Below, one piece after another: positions 18,129 through 27,915 of a DNA stretch of 64,000 nt. The position numbers and the translations under genes were made by a program. The notes beneath the pieces were generated by a model. That model was not told the origin of the DNA. It saw only the letters and a list, made by a program, of their open reading frames with translations, and searched no databases. Numbering within the stretch: position 1 is the stretch's first letter; each line of letters opens with the position of its first letter. Origin of the DNA: Pseudoalteromonas nigrifaciens (GTDB taxonomy: Bacteria; Pseudomonadota; Gammaproteobacteria; Enterobacterales; Alteromonadaceae); NCBI RefSeq assembly GCF_002221505.1, contig NZ_CP011036.1, forward strand, positions 744,001-808,000, written 5' to 3'.

Positions 18129-19061
18129 ATGAAAAAGTTAGTTATAGCTGCAGCAATTGTAGCTGCCGGTGTTGGTGGCGTAAGTTATGCAAATCACGTA
18201 GCCACTAAAGAAGTACGTGCAGAAATAGATAAGCAACTAGCACTAGTGAGCGAGCAAACCGGCGCTACATTTAAGTATGCAGACTTATCGGCTAGTGTTA
18301 TTTCCAATAGTGTAGAAATTAGCAATATGGAAGTCATTAGTTCTGAAGGCGATAATGTTGCCAGTATTCAAAGCATTGAAGTGACAGGCTACGAAACCGA
18401 TAAAATTTCACCACACACTACATTTGATGTAAAAAGCTTTCAATTTAATAAAGACTTTGTGGCTAAATTACCAGCCGATACAAATACTATGTTAGCGTCG
18501 GCCAGTTACGATTTACATTCATCACTTGATTACGATGAAAAATCGGGCGACAGCGATGTGGTAGTTAAGTTAGATGCAAAAGACATTGTTAGCTTTAATA
18601 TGAATATGGGTCTGGCAAACACACAAGCACTTATGGATGCATCGCTTGCGATCAGTAAAGCACAGCAAGCAGCGGGCAGCGAACCTTTAACTTATGAGCA
18701 AGAATTACAGCAGCAAACGCTAATAATGCAAGCTATGAGTAAGTTAGAGCCGCGCAGTGTTAACTTTGAACTTAATAACCAAGGCGAGCTTAAAGCATTG
18801 CTAGAAAGCGAGCTTATTAAGCAAGGTATGAGTGTTGAGCAAATGCAAATGATGGTTGAGCAGCAGCTACAGCAAGCGCCAGTAACCGAAGAAATTGCAG
18901 AAGCGATTAGCGGCTTTGTTAAAGGCTTAAATTCATTTAGCGTGTCGGCAAAACTACCTGAAGGCAAAACTATGATGGAAGTTAACCAACAAATAATGAT
19001 GCTAATAGGCCAGCCTGAAAAGCTTGTAGAGTACATTAATCTAGAAGTTAAAGGCGACTAA
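18129..19061 (+). CDS. Unknown exported protein, methionine/glutamine-rich C-terminal half
   Basis: 310 residues. It starts with a clear signal peptide or N-terminal anchor (MKKLVIAAAIVAAGVGGVSYA). The next 100 residues alternate beta-like stretches (FKYADLSASVISNSVEISNMEV, read as pieces), somewhat like YdgA/DUF945 or AsmA-type periplasmic proteins. Residues about 160-250 are helical and rich in Q and M. I do not recognise the family. GGAAATAAC precedes the ATG and a strong terminator follows, so it ends its transcription unit. Likely site: periplasm or inner-membrane outer face. Confidence 0.65.
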   Translation: MKKLVIAAAIVAAGVGGVSYANHVATKEVRAEIDKQLALVSEQTGATFKYADLSASVISNSVEISNMEVISSEGDNVASIQSIEVTGYETDKISPHTTFDVKSFQFNKDFVAKLPADTNTMLASASYDLHSSLDYDEKSGDSDVVVKLDAKDIVSFNMNMGLANTQALMDASLAISKAQQAAGSEPLTYEQELQQQTLIMQAMSKLEPRSVNFELNNQGELKALLESELIKQGMSVEQMQMMVEQQLQQAPVTEEIAEAISGFVKGLNSFSVSAKLPEGKTMMEVNQQIMMLIGQPEKLVEYINLEVKGD

Positions 19062-19117
19062 AAGTAGCTATAGCAATCGCGATATCAGTTAAAAATGATA
19101 GCACGATACACATAATT

Positions 19118-19145
19118 AAAGCGTGAGTTTAACTCGCGCTTTTTT
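19118..19145 (+). terminator. Rho-independent terminator after the 18129 gene
   Basis: AAAGCGTGAGTT pairs with AACTCGCGCTTT (one T·G pair) around a single-base loop, followed by a T-run. Confidence 0.85.
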
Positions 19146-19310
19146 ATGCGTAAATTTTGCGTTTAGACTAGGTGTTAACTCTCAAAATTAACAATTAGTT
19201 TACCAGCACTCATTTAATCGTTAGTATTCATTACTACAAAAACTGTTATTTATCATATTAAATAGCCATTAAGGCTCAAACTAATTACTTAAAGTTGAAT
19301 GGGGTTACAG

Positions 19311-19889
19311 ATGGGAAAAGGTCGATTAGAAGCTTTTAGTGATGGTGTGTTGGCAATTATTATTACCATTATGGTATTGGAGCTAAAAATACCTGAAGGC
19401 GCAGGAATTGAAGCACTTGTGCCTATGCTCCCTAACTTTTTTAGCTATGTTTTAAGTTTTGTATACGTAGGGATTTACTGGAATAACCATCATCATTTAT
19501 TACACGCTGCTGGCAGTGTTTCGGGTGGGGTATTGTGGTCAAATTTAAATTTACTTTTTTGGTTATCATTATTCCCGTTTTCGACCAGTTGGATGGGAGG
19601 TAATCACTTTGAGCCGCTACCTACCGCGACTTATGGTGCCGTGCTGTTTATGGCGGCGATTGCGTATAATATTTTACAACGCAGCATAATGGCGACAGAT
19701 GGCTGCAGCTCTGTATTGCGCAAAGCAATCGGTGCAGACTGGAAAGGCAAAGTGTCTATGGCGCTTTACTTATCGGCAGTAGGCGTAGCATTTGTAGCAC
19801 CATGGTTAGCACAAGTAATATATGTAGCAGTGGCGCTGCTATGGTTAGTGCCAGATAAAAGAATAGAGCAGGCCGTTAATCAAAATTAA
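19311..19889 (+). CDS. TMEM175/DUF1211-family potassium channel-like protein
   Basis: 192 residues. The start at 19311 is chosen because GGGG lies 6 bases upstream; an in-frame ATG at 19299 lacks one. The hallmark RLEAFSDGVLAIIITIMVLELK at the N-terminus carries the FSD signature of TMEM175-type channels in the first helix. About five or six membrane segments follow. Bacterial relatives form tetrameric K+-permeable channels, and the pore is lined by hydrophobic residues of helix 1. It is a lone gene. Confidence 0.85.
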   Translation: MGKGRLEAFSDGVLAIIITIMVLELKIPEGAGIEALVPMLPNFFSYVLSFVYVGIYWNNHHHLLHAAGSVSGGVLWSNLNLLFWLSLFPFSTSWMGGNHFEPLPTATYGAVLFMAAIAYNILQRSIMATDGCSSVLRKAIGADWKGKVSMALYLSAVGVAFVAPWLAQVIYVAVALLWLVPDKRIEQAVNQN

Positions 19890-19937
19890 ATTTATTACTC
19901 TTTTAATTAGTTTTACCGCTAAGTAGGGCAATAAAAA

Positions 19938-19968
19938 AGCCGCGTTTGTTATAAAGCAAACGCGGCTT
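19938..19968 (-). terminator. Terminator for the fau-rpiA-serA operon
   Basis: AAGCCGCGTTTG and CAAACGCGGCTT form a 12-bp perfect stem. The A-run on its left gives a T-run on the minus strand, so it ends serA transcription. It may also stop the convergent 19311 gene. Confidence 0.85.
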
Positions 19969-19992
19969 AAAATTTTCTAGAGCTTAAATTAG

Positions 19993-21222
19993 TTAATGCA
20001 GAATACGTGCTCTTATCGTGCCTTCAACAGCGCTTAGCTCTTTAAGGGCAACTTCTGAGTGGTCGGTATCTACATCAATAACTACATAACCAATTGACTC
20101 ATCTGTTTGTAGGTACTGCGCGGCAATGTTAATACCGTGCTGCGCAAACGCTTGGTTTATTTGTGTTAATACGCCAGGACGGTTGTGATGTACATGCAGT
20201 AAGCGACTACGATTAGCAAGCTCTGGTAGTGAAACCTCAGGGAAGTTAACAGCAGTAATAGTTGAGCCGTTATCTGAGTATTTAGCTAGTTTTCCAGCTA
20301 CTTCAATACCAATGTTTTCTTGCGCTTCTTGAGTTGAGCCACCAATGTGCGGCGTTAAAATAACATTGTCGAAATTACGCAGTGGCGATACAAACTCTTC
20401 ATCGTTAGATTTAGGCTCAACCGGGAATACATCGATTGCTGCGCCGCTGAGTTTTTTATCGGTAAGCGCTTCTGCCAATGCATCAATATCAACTACAGTA
20501 CCGCGAGACGCATTAATTAAAATAGCGCCCTGTTTCATAACCGCAAGTTCGGCAGTGCCAATAAGGTTCTTAGTTTGTGGGGTTTCAGGTACATGCAAAG
20601 TAATAATATCAGAGCGTTGTAATAGCTGAGTTAAATTATGTACTTGCTTAGCGTTGCCAAGTGATAACTTATCTTCAATATCGTAAAACTCAACATGCAT
20701 ACCAATATTTTCGGCCATAATACCTAACTGGGTACCAATGTGGCCATAGCCAATAATACCCAATGTTTTACCACGAGCTTCAAACGAGCCGTTTGCGGTT
20801 TTTAACCAGCCGCCACGATGTGCAGCAGCATTACGCTGAGGAATACCGCGTAATAGCAACAGTATTTCACCAAGTACAAGCTCTGCAACCGAGCGGGTGT
20901 TAGAAAATGGTGCGTTAAATACTGCAATACCACGTTCGCGCGCCGCATTTAAGTCAACCTGGTTGGTGCCAATACAAAAACAGCCAACCGCAACGAGCTT
21001 TTCAGCTGCTTCTAACACAGCTTGGTTAATATGAGTACGAGAACGAAGCCCCACAAAGTGTACGTCTTTAATACGTTCTTTTAGCTCGTCCTCAGGTAAG
21101 GATGTTTTAACATAGTCGATGTTGCTATAACCGTTACGTTTTAGCGTTTCAACAGCGCTTTGGTGAACACCTTCAAGCAAAAGAATTTTAATTTTGTCTT
21201 TTGCCAACGATACCTTACTCAT
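19993..21222 (-). CDS. serA: D-3-phosphoglycerate dehydrogenase
   Basis: 409 residues, the E. coli-type length. It contains an N-terminal substrate-binding lobe, an NAD-binding Rossmann motif (LGIIGYGHIGTQLG, about 150-163), catalytic stretches (INASRGTVVDIDAL and LTPHIGGSTQEA with the His), and a C-terminal ACT domain (HHNRPGVLTQINQAF) for serine feedback inhibition. It is the first step of serine synthesis. AGGATGAGG precedes the ATG. It sits 9 bp behind rpiA in the same operon. Confidence 0.97.
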   Translation of the reverse strand: MSKVSLAKDKIKILLLEGVHQSAVETLKRNGYSNIDYVKTSLPEDELKERIKDVHFVGLRSRTHINQAVLEAAEKLVAVGCFCIGTNQVDLNAARERGIAVFNAPFSNTRSVAELVLGEILLLLRGIPQRNAAAHRGGWLKTANGSFEARGKTLGIIGYGHIGTQLGIMAENIGMHVEFYDIEDKLSLGNAKQVHNLTQLLQRSDIITLHVPETPQTKNLIGTAELAVMKQGAILINASRGTVVDIDALAEALTDKKLSGAAIDVFPVEPKSNDEEFVSPLRNFDNVILTPHIGGSTQEAQENIGIEVAGKLAKYSDNGSTITAVNFPEVSLPELANRSRLLHVHHNRPGVLTQINQAFAQHGINIAAQYLQTDESIGYVVIDVDTDHSEVALKELSAVEGTIRARILH

Positions 21223-21231
21223 AACCTCATC

Positions 21232-21885
21232 CTATTTAATTTGTGGCCCATTTTTAGTGCCGATAATCACTTTATCAGCGCCACGCTCTGCGAATAGGCC
21301 GTTGGTAACTACGCCAACAATTTGATTAATTTGTGTTTCAAGTTGTTTAGCTTGGGTAATTTTTAAATTATGTACATCTAAAATAACGTTACCGTTATCG
21401 GTAACTACACCTTGGCGATACACAGGATCACCGCCAAGTTTTAATAATTCGCGTGCTACGTAACTGCGTGCCATGGGTATAACTTCAACCGGCAGTGGAA
21501 AACCACCCAAGGTTGCTACTAATTTGGTGTCATCTACAATGCACACAAATTGTTTAGCTACCGCTGCTACTATTTTTTCACGAGTAAGGGCTGCACCGCC
21601 GCCTTTAATCATTTCGTTATGGGCGTTAATTTCATCAGCGCCGTCAACGTATACATCTAAAACATCAACGTCATTAAGTTCAAATACTTCAATGCCTAGC
21701 GCTTTTAAACGAGCTGTTGAGGCTTCTGAACTAGAAACTGCACCTTTAATGGTGTCTTTTATTGAGCCTAGTGCATCAATAAAGTGATTAACCGTTGAGC
21801 CTGTACCTACGCCTACAATAGTGTTCTCTTTTACAAACTCTAACGCTGCCCAAGCAGCTGCTTTTTTTAATTCGTCTTGTGTCAT
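21232..21885 (-). CDS. rpiA: Ribose-5-phosphate isomerase A
   Basis: 217 residues from the ATG at 21885; the frame is open upstream, but family alignment begins at [15 protein letters not shown]. The phosphate loop [14 protein letters not shown], the active-site DGADEI and [11 protein letters not shown] are visible. It interconverts ribose-5-P and ribulose-5-P in the pentose phosphate pathway. It lies between fau and serA, the common gammaproteobacterial order. The ribosome site is weak. Confidence 0.96.
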   Translation of the reverse strand: MTQDELKKAAAWAALEFVKENTIVGVGTGSTVNHFIDALGSIKDTIKGAVSSSEASTARLKALGIEVFELNDVDVLDVYVDGADEINAHNEMIKGGGAALTREKIVAAVAKQFVCIVDDTKLVATLGGFPLPVEVIPMARSYVARELLKLGGDPVYRQGVVTDNGNVILDVHNLKITQAKQLETQINQIVGVVTNGLFAERGADKVIIGTKNGPQIK

Positions 21886-21937
21886 TGTTTTATGCTCATT
21901 TATGTCAAAAATTTCTGCTGGTATACAAAGTAACGCT

Positions 21938-22534
21938 TTACCAACAGTAGGTTTTATTTGGGGTGATAATTGTTTTAAGTGGCACATCCCATGATTCTAT
22001 GGGTAAAGCTGTTACTTTTTGGCATTCATGTGCTAAACCAATAAGTTGCGGCTTTTGCCAGTGTTGCTGGTGTAGCCGCGCCAATGTCCGATCGTAAAAC
22101 CCACCCCCCATTCCTAAGCGATTACCTTGGTTATCAAATGCCACTAATGGCATAAGTAGGTAATCAAGCTCTGGTAACGGGCATATTTGAGTACAATTGA
22201 GCTTAGGTTCCAAGATACCATAGCGGTTTGCCTTCATGGGTGAGTTTTTTTCATAACGCTGAAATAGTAAATTAGCCCCGTTAAAGGGGTGGATTACAGG
22301 TAGGTAAAGGGTGTGCCCTTTATCCCATAATTCATTAATTAACAATGAGGTATCTAACTCGCCGTCGTTACTAAAATAAATGGCAATATGCTCTTTTTTA
22401 GTGTTTTTTTTGCCATTTAAGTATTGAATAAAATTCACTTTTAGCGATTGGGCGGCAATTAATTGTTGGTTACTTGATAAATTATTACGCAGTTCGCGGA
22501 CAGACGCTCTTATTGTTGCACGTTTATTGCTCAC
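21938..22534 (-). CDS. fau: 5-formyltetrahydrofolate cyclo-ligase
   Basis: 198 residues. It begins with the family's N-terminal Arg/Lys-rich helix ([16 protein letters not shown]) and contains the ATP-binding signature [16 protein letters not shown] near residues 140-155. It converts 5-formyl-THF to 5,10-methenyl-THF using ATP. It lies 20 bp after an unknown TM protein and 52 bp before rpiA, in one operon. In many relatives 6S RNA lies directly upstream of this gene; there is no room for it here. Confidence 0.93.
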   Translation of the reverse strand: MSNKRATIRASVRELRNNLSSNQQLIAAQSLKVNFIQYLNGKKNTKKEHIAIYFSNDGELDTSLLINELWDKGHTLYLPVIHPFNGANLLFQRYEKNSPMKANRYGILEPKLNCTQICPLPELDYLLMPLVAFDNQGNRLGMGGGFYDRTLARLHQQHWQKPQLIGLAHECQKVTALPIESWDVPLKTIITPNKTYCW

Positions 22535-22554
22535 TTTAGGATTTCACCCCGTAA

Positions 22555-23106
22555 TTAAAAAGAGAATAAGTTAGGGACGGTTAAATATATTGCTAATAAA
22601 ATAAGCAAAGTAACCACAGTTGCTATGAGTGAATATAACAACACATTACTGCGTTTTTGCAGTGGCGTGAGCAACTCATCATCAAGCATAAGATCATCGT
22701 CTTGCCACTCTATGTGTTCATCGGTAATTGCTGTGGCTTCAACCTCGGGTAGGCGCTGTTCAAGCTCGTCTAGTTTTTCTTCAAGACGAATTAAGCTACT
22801 GGTAATGTAATCAAGCGCATCAAAAATTCTGTCATCGCGCTGGCTACTCGTTGCACTTGCCAGTTGAGTATTTTGATTAGGGTTGGTAACAGCCTGCAGC
22901 TTACTTTTAATACCTAAGCTGGCAAGTAGTTTGGCTTGCTTTAGGGCTTTGTCTTTATTGCTTGGCACAAATAGCGGTTTACCATTAAAAAAAAGCGACA
23001 CTTTTTCATTTGATGTTTTTAATTTAGTAGCAAGCATGGCAGTAACAGCTTTGCTGTCAACGCCCTCAGCGAGTCCTACAAAGGTAACACGAAAGTTGTC
23101 GGCCAT
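22555..23106 (-). CDS. Unknown protein with C-terminal membrane anchor, first gene of the fau operon
   Basis: 183 residues. Residues 1-75 form a small alpha/beta-like domain (FRVTFVGLAEGVDSKAV... VSLFFNGKPLFVPSNKDKA). Then come a linker, a coiled coil (about 103-123, LIRLEEKLDELEQRL), an acidic patch (EWQDDDLMLDDELL) and one membrane helix close to the C-terminus (LLYSLIATVVTLLILLAIYL). That is a tail-anchored design with the bulk in the cytoplasm. I do not recognise the family. It is 20 bp ahead of fau and probably cotranscribed with it. Confidence 0.6.
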   Translation of the reverse strand: MADNFRVTFVGLAEGVDSKAVTAMLATKLKTSNEKVSLFFNGKPLFVPSNKDKALKQAKLLASLGIKSKLQAVTNPNQNTQLASATSSQRDDRIFDALDYITSSLIRLEEKLDELEQRLPEVEATAITDEHIEWQDDDLMLDDELLTPLQKRSNVLLYSLIATVVTLLILLAIYLTVPNLFSF

Positions 23107-23212
23107 TTTTAATTCCCTAAGCTTTTATAGTAAAACGAGTATATACCGAAAGTGCAAAACAATTCGAGAGTGATTTATGTTTCACGGCTTGAATAATAAG
23201 CTTTAGATATAA

Positions 23213-23236
23213 AAACGACCCTTAAAAGGGCCGTTT
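23213..23236 (-). terminator. metK terminator
   Basis: AAACGaCCCTT and AAGGGcCGTTT form a stem with one mismatch. On the minus strand a TTTTTATAT run follows. Confidence 0.8.
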
Positions 23237-23258
23237 ATATTTTTAATAGTATGTTGGC

Positions 23259-24410
23259 TTAAAGGCCAGCAGCAGCGCGAAGTGCTTCTGCTTTATCAGT
23301 ACGCTCCCAAGGGAACTCTTCACGACCAAAGTGGCCGTAAGCCGCCGTTGGAAGGTAGATAGGGCGCTCTAAATCAAGCATTTTAATTAAACCGTAAGGG
23401 CGCAAGTCAAAGTGCTCACGAATAAGCTCAATTAAACGGCTTTCTTCTAGTTTGCTGGTACCAAAGGTTTCTACGCTTATAGACGTAGGCTCTGCAATAC
23501 CAATAGCGTACGATACTTGTAGCTCACACTTATCAGCAAGGCCAGCAGCAACAATGTTTTTAGCAACATAACGTGCAGCATAGGCAGCACTACGGTCAAC
23601 TTTTGATGGATCTTTACCAGAGAAAGCACCGCCACCGTGACGAGCCATGCCGCCGTAGGTATCTACAATGATTTTACGACCGGTTAAGCCACAATCGCCC
23701 ATTGGTCCGCCAATTACAAAGCGACCTGTTGGGTTAATAAAAAACTTAGTCGCGCTAGTAATTAGCTCAGCAGGAAGTACCGGCTTGATGATAGTTTCCA
23801 TCACCGCTTCGATTAAATCTTTTTGTGAAATATCTTCGCTGTGCTGCGTAGAAAGTACAACAGCATCAATACCTACTGGCTTGCCGTTTTCGTATGCAAA
23901 CGTAACTTGTGATTTTGCATCTGGGCGTAACCAGTTAAGCTCGCCGCTTTTACGAACCTGTGCTTGGCGCTGCACTAAACGGTGTGAGTAGGTAATAGGA
24001 GCAGGCATTAGTACTTCAGTTTCGTTACATGCGTAACCAAACATTAAGCCTTGATCGCCAGCGCCTTGCTCTTCTGGGCTAGTACGGTCAACACCTTGGT
24101 TAATGTCAGGAGACTGTTTACCAATAGTGTTTAAAATTGCACATGAATCTGCATCAAAACCCATATCTGAATTAGTGTAGCCAATGTCGCGAATTGTTTT
24201 ACGTGTAATTTCTTCGATATCAACCCATGCGCTAGTAGTGATTTCACCACCAACCATAACCATACCGGTTTTTACGTAAGTTTCACACGCAACTCGGGCA
24301 TGAGAATCTTGCTCAAGGATAGCATCAAGTACCGCATCAGAGATTTGATCGGCGATTTTATCCGGATGACCTTCAGAAACAGATTCAGAAGTAAATAAAT
24401 GTTTTGCCAT
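23259..24410 (-). CDS. metK: S-adenosylmethionine synthetase
   Basis: 383 residues from the ATG at 24410 ([18 protein letters not shown]), the standard start; five in-frame codons upstream are probably not translated. Signatures [12 protein letters not shown] and [16 protein letters not shown] are intact. It makes SAM from methionine and ATP. It is divergent from tkt, with a MetJ-like box in the shared spacer and its own terminator. Confidence 0.98.
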   Translation of the reverse strand: MAKHLFTSESVSEGHPDKIADQISDAVLDAILEQDSHARVACETYVKTGMVMVGGEITTSAWVDIEEITRKTIRDIGYTNSDMGFDADSCAILNTIGKQSPDINQGVDRTSPEEQGAGDQGLMFGYACNETEVLMPAPITYSHRLVQRQAQVRKSGELNWLRPDAKSQVTFAYENGKPVGIDAVVLSTQHSEDISQKDLIEAVMETIIKPVLPAELITSATKFFINPTGRFVIGGPMGDCGLTGRKIIVDTYGGMARHGGGAFSGKDPSKVDRSAAYAARYVAKNIVAAGLADKCELQVSYAIGIAEPTSISVETFGTSKLEESRLIELIREHFDLRPYGLIKMLDLERPIYLPTAAYGHFGREEFPWERTDKAEALRAAAGL

Positions 24411-24713
24411 TGTATTTCTGCTCACAAATATTGCGCTTCACAAACGTCGGTATTAGCGCTTAAAAATTAAGGGGCGTATTTTATCGAAAACAAAACACCT
24501 TGCATAGTGTTTTTACGCCTAGACGTCTAAATAAAATATTTAATAACTTTTCGGTCTCAAAAAATATTCATAATGACCTATTATTATGGGTTTTTAATTG
24601 CACACCGCCCCTACAATAAGTAAGAATGGACTATACACTAGTCGCCAAGTTATACGGCGGCATAATCGAATACATAAATACCCGCGCAAAAATATATTAA
24701 GGTAGGAGAATTC
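24411..24713. other. Divergent metK-tkt regulatory spacer
   Basis: 303 bp holding the promoters of both genes. Its clearest signal is the met-box at 24520-24529. I see no SAM riboswitch fold; the leader lacks paired G/C-rich helices. Confidence 0.5.
24520..24529. promoter_or_regulatory. MetJ-like operator (met box)
   Basis: TAGACGTCTA is a perfect palindrome containing the MetJ consensus AGACGTCT (24521-24528), about 110 bp before metK. MetJ normally binds two or more adjacent 8-bp boxes, and the neighbours here are poor matches. metK is a known MetJ target in enterobacteria, so regulation is plausible but not shown. Confidence 0.55.
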
Positions 24714-26705
24714 ATGCCATCTCGCAAAGAACTTGCAAATGCTATTCGTGTCTTGTCAATGGACGCAGTACAAAAGGCCAAATCTGGTCATCCTGGAGCC
24801 CCTATGGGCATGGCAGATATCGCAGAAGTATTATGGCGCGATTATCTAAAACATAACCCAACAAACCCAGAGTGGGCTGACCGAGATCGCTTTATATTAT
24901 CGAACGGCCACGGTTCAATGCTTATTTATTCTTTATTACATTTAACGGGTTATGATTTACCGTTAGACGAAATTAAAAACTTCCGTCAAATGCATTCAAA
25001 AACACCTGGTCACCCAGAGTACGGTTATGCACCAGGAATCGAAACTACTACCGGCCCGTTAGGTCAAGGGATCACTAACGCAGTAGGTATGGCAATTGCC
25101 GAAAAAGCGCTAGCTGCACAGTTTAACCGTGAAGGTCACGATATTGTTGATCACTTTACCTATGCATTTATGGGCGACGGCTGCTTAATGGAAGGTATTT
25201 CTCATGAAGCTGGTTCACTTGCAGGCACATTAGGTCTGGGTAAACTTGTTGCATTTTGGGATGACAACGGCATTTCAATCGATGGCGAAGTAGAAGGTTG
25301 GTTTACCGATGATACGCCAGCTCGCTTTAAAGCGTACGGTTGGCATGTAATTAGCGGTGTTGATGGCCACGACAGCGATGCTATAAGTGCTGCAATCGCA
25401 GAAGCTAAAAGTGTTACCGATAAGCCATCACTAATTTGTTGTAAAACAATTATTGGTTACGGCTCACCTAATAAGTCGGGTAGCCACGATTGTCACGGTG
25501 CACCACTAGGTGAGGACGAAATTAAAGCGTCTCGCGAATTTTTAGGTTGGACTGGCGATGCATTCGAAATCCCTGCAGACATTTATGCACAATGGGATAG
25601 CAAAGAAAAAGGTCAACAGCTTGAATCAAGCTGGGATGAAAAATTTGCAGCATACGCAAAAGCATACCCAGAGCTAGCGTCAGAATACAAGCGTCGTATT
25701 AACAACGAACTGCCAGGCGATTGGGCTGAAAAATCTCAAGCATACATTGAAGAGCTGCAAGCAAACCCTGCAAACCCAGCGTCTCGTAAAGCGTCGCAAA
25801 ATGCATTAAACGCATTTGGCCCGTTATTACCAGAATTTATGGGTGGCTCTGCCGATTTAGCTGGCTCAAACCTAACAATTTGGGATGGCTCTAAAGGCTT
25901 AACACGCGACGATGCAAGCGGTAACTACATTTATTACGGTGTACGTGAGTTTGGTATGTCGGCAATTATGAATGGTATTGCGCTGCATAAAGGCTTTATT
26001 CCTTACGGTGCTACGTTCTTAATGTTTGTTGAATATGCAAAAAATGCCGTACGTATGGCTGCATTAATGAAGCAACCAAGCATTTTTGTATACACGCACG
26101 ATTCAATTGGTTTAGGTGAAGATGGTCCAACTCACCAACCAGTAGAGCAAATTGCAAGCATGCGTTTAACGCCTAATTTATACAACTGGCGTCCATGTGA
26201 CCAAGTTGAGTCGGCAATTGCATGGCAACAAGCTATTGAGCGTAAAGACGGTCCTACATCACTAATCTTTACTCGCCAAGGTTTAGAGCAACAAGCACGT
26301 AACGCACAGCAACTGAGCGACGTTAAAAAGGGTGGTTACATCCTTAGCTGCGACGGCAATCCAGAGCTTATTTTCATTGCAACGGGTTCTGAAGTGCAAC
26401 TAGCACAAGATTCTGCAAGCGAACTACGCAAGCAAGGTAAAAAGGTACGTGTTGTATCTATGCCGTGTACTGATGCTTTTGAAACGCAAAGCGCAGCATA
26501 CAAAGAAAGTGTATTGCCAGCATCTGTTTCACGCCGCGTAGCAGTAGAAGCAGGTATTGCTGATTACTGGTACAAGTACGTTGGCCTAAATGGCGCAGTA
26601 GTAGGTATGACTACCTTTGGTGAGTCAGCGCCTGCTGGTGAGCTGTTTGAGCACTTTGGCTTTACTGTTGAGAACATAGTAAACAAAGCAAACGAACTTT
26701 TTTAA
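24714..26705 (+). CDS. tktA: Transketolase
   Basis: 663 residues, full length. Thiamine diphosphate domain: [18 protein letters not shown] at the N-terminus and [13 protein letters not shown] near 155. The transketolase signature [24 protein letters not shown] stretch appears as [18 protein letters not shown]-terminal domain completes it. It moves two-carbon units in the pentose phosphate pathway. GGTAGGAG gives a strong start. Here it stands alone, not with epd-pgk-fba, and a terminator follows. Confidence 0.97.
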   Translation: MPSRKELANAIRVLSMDAVQKAKSGHPGAPMGMADIAEVLWRDYLKHNPTNPEWADRDRFILSNGHGSMLIYSLLHLTGYDLPLDEIKNFRQMHSKTPGHPEYGYAPGIETTTGPLGQGITNAVGMAIAEKALAAQFNREGHDIVDHFTYAFMGDGCLMEGISHEAGSLAGTLGLGKLVAFWDDNGISIDGEVEGWFTDDTPARFKAYGWHVISGVDGHDSDAISAAIAEAKSVTDKPSLICCKTIIGYGSPNKSGSHDCHGAPLGEDEIKASREFLGWTGDAFEIPADIYAQWDSKEKGQQLESSWDEKFAAYAKAYPELASEYKRRINNELPGDWAEKSQAYIEELQANPANPASRKASQNALNAFGPLLPEFMGGSADLAGSNLTIWDGSKGLTRDDASGNYIYYGVREFGMSAIMNGIALHKGFIPYGATFLMFVEYAKNAVRMAALMKQPSIFVYTHDSIGLGEDGPTHQPVEQIASMRLTPNLYNWRPCDQVESAIAWQQAIERKDGPTSLIFTRQGLEQQARNAQQLSDVKKGGYILSCDGNPELIFIATGSEVQLAQDSASELRKQGKKVRVVSMPCTDAFETQSAAYKESVLPASVSRRVAVEAGIADYWYKYVGLNGAVVGMTTFGESAPAGELFEHFGFTVENIVNKANELF

Positions 26706-26736
26706 TCGCCTTTGATTAAATAAAGTAAGCAATTGA

Positions 26737-26766
26737 AAAACCCGCATATGTTGCGGGTTTTTTTAT
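26737..26766 (+). terminator. tktA terminator
   Basis: AAACCCGCA pairs with TGCGGGTTT around TATGT, followed by more T. Confidence 0.88.
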
Positions 26767-26890
26767 GCCCGAATATGAAACAACTTCACTTAAAGCAATA
26801 CTGCTTTCCTTGCAAGAAAGTAAGCTATCAGGCAAGGTAGTGCGATAAAATTTATAAATAAAAATCTTAAATTATTAGCAGGAGCTAAAT

Positions 26891-27205
26891 ATGTCAAAGT
26901 TCGAAAATGTTAGTGTAATTAAAAAAGCCAATGTGTATTTTGATGGCAAAGTGTCAAGCCGAACCGTTTTATTAGGCAGTGGTGAAGCAAAAACATTAGG
27001 CTTTATGCAACCAGGTGAGTTTGTGTTCGACACTAACCAAAAAGAATGTATGGAATTATTAGCAGGGCAGTGGGATATTTTATTGCCAGGTGAAAGCGAG
27101 TGGAAAACATTTAATGCGGGCGAATCATTTAATGTTGATGCAAACGTAAGCTTTAAGGTAAAAGTAAGCGATTTTGCTGATTATTGCTGTTCATACACAG
27201 ATTAA
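26891..27205 (+). CDS. ppnP: Pyrimidine/purine nucleoside phosphorylase (DUF1255, YaiE-like)
   Basis: 104 residues, the whole of the small cupin-like PpnP family: [21 protein letters not shown] at the N-terminus, [13 protein letters not shown], and [15 protein letters not shown] in the core. E. coli PpnP splits several nucleosides with phosphate. AGGAGC lies 6 bases before the ATG. It is a lone gene with its own terminator. Confidence 0.9.
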
Positions 27206-27220
27206 TAGCACAAATATAAC

Positions 27221-27272
27221 GCGGTTAGTATGTTATTTAACCGCTTAAAGAGCCCGTATAATGCGGGCTTTT
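27221..27272 (+). terminator. Two successive hairpins after ppnP
   Basis: GCGGTTA/TAACCGC (27221-27244) is followed by AGCCCG/CGGGCT (27251-27269) with a short T-run. The second is the likelier terminator. Confidence 0.7.
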
Positions 27273-27406
27273 GCATGTTTAATGTTCAGTGAGTGATCTA
27301 AATCAGCTTTACTAACAAATATTTGCTTAAATAGTTACATTTCTCCTTGTGTTAATTCATATTGCCCCCAATACTAACTATGAAGTAACACATAAAAGGA
27401 TATAAA

Positions 27407-27763
27407 ATGAAAATTAATCTTACAGGTCACCATGTTGACGTTACTGATTCAATTAGAGAACACGTAAACGAAAAGTTTTCAAAAATAGCGAATCACTTTC
27501 CATCTTTGATCGCGCTCGACATTATTCTTTCTAAAGTTCACAACAAGCTTCAAGCGGAAATTAGCACTATTTACGAAGGTGCACGTATATCGGTTAAGGG
27601 CGAAAACGAAGTGCTGTATCCAGCAATTAGTAGTGCCGCAAAAAAACTAGATACGTCACTAAAACATCGCAAAGGGCAAATTAAAGCTAATTTGCATGAA
27701 AAACCAGAAATAACAACCCCAGAAATTGCACACGAAATCATCCAAGAGATGGATCTTCGTTAA
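27407..27763 (+). CDS. hpf: Ribosome hibernation promoting factor, short form
   Basis: 118 residues with the sigma-54 modulation/S30AE fold: MKINLTGHHVDVTDSIREHV at the start and a LDIILSKVHNKLQAEISTIY core. The C-terminal tail is longer than E. coli HPF (95) and nearer YfiA/RaiA length, so the HPF/RaiA distinction is uncertain. It binds the decoding region of idle ribosomes. AAAGGAT precedes the ATG. It is not next to rpoN here. Confidence 0.85.
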   Translation: MKINLTGHHVDVTDSIREHVNEKFSKIANHFPSLIALDIILSKVHNKLQAEISTIYEGARISVKGENEVLYPAISSAAKKLDTSLKHRKGQIKANLHEKPEITTPEIAHEIIQEMDLR

Positions 27764-27774
27764 CGTTTTTAGAG

Positions 27775-27801
27775 TTTAGGCCCTAACTTTTAGGGCCTAA
27801 A
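27775..27801 (+). terminator. Hairpin after hpf
   Basis: TTTAGGCCCTA and TAGGGCCTAAA form an 11-bp perfect stem with an ACTTT loop; the T-run after it is broken. Confidence 0.65.
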
Positions 27802-27915
27802 ACCATTATTTATTAGCTTCGTTTTACCCCCTCATTTATTAATACTTTTCAGCTTTCATTTTGCGTTAAAACTCTGTAATTTATTCATTATTATAAATAA
27901 ACAGTAAGTACACAC

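Noticed and set aside
23107..23258. 6S RNA near fau
   Set aside because: The gap is about 150 bp, contains the metK terminator and lacks the long helical 6S pattern; 6S normally lies directly before fau, where another gene sits here.
24411..24713. SAM riboswitch before metK
   Set aside because: No paired G/C-rich helices or conserved SAM-I/SAM-II type core are visible; the met box is a better explanation.
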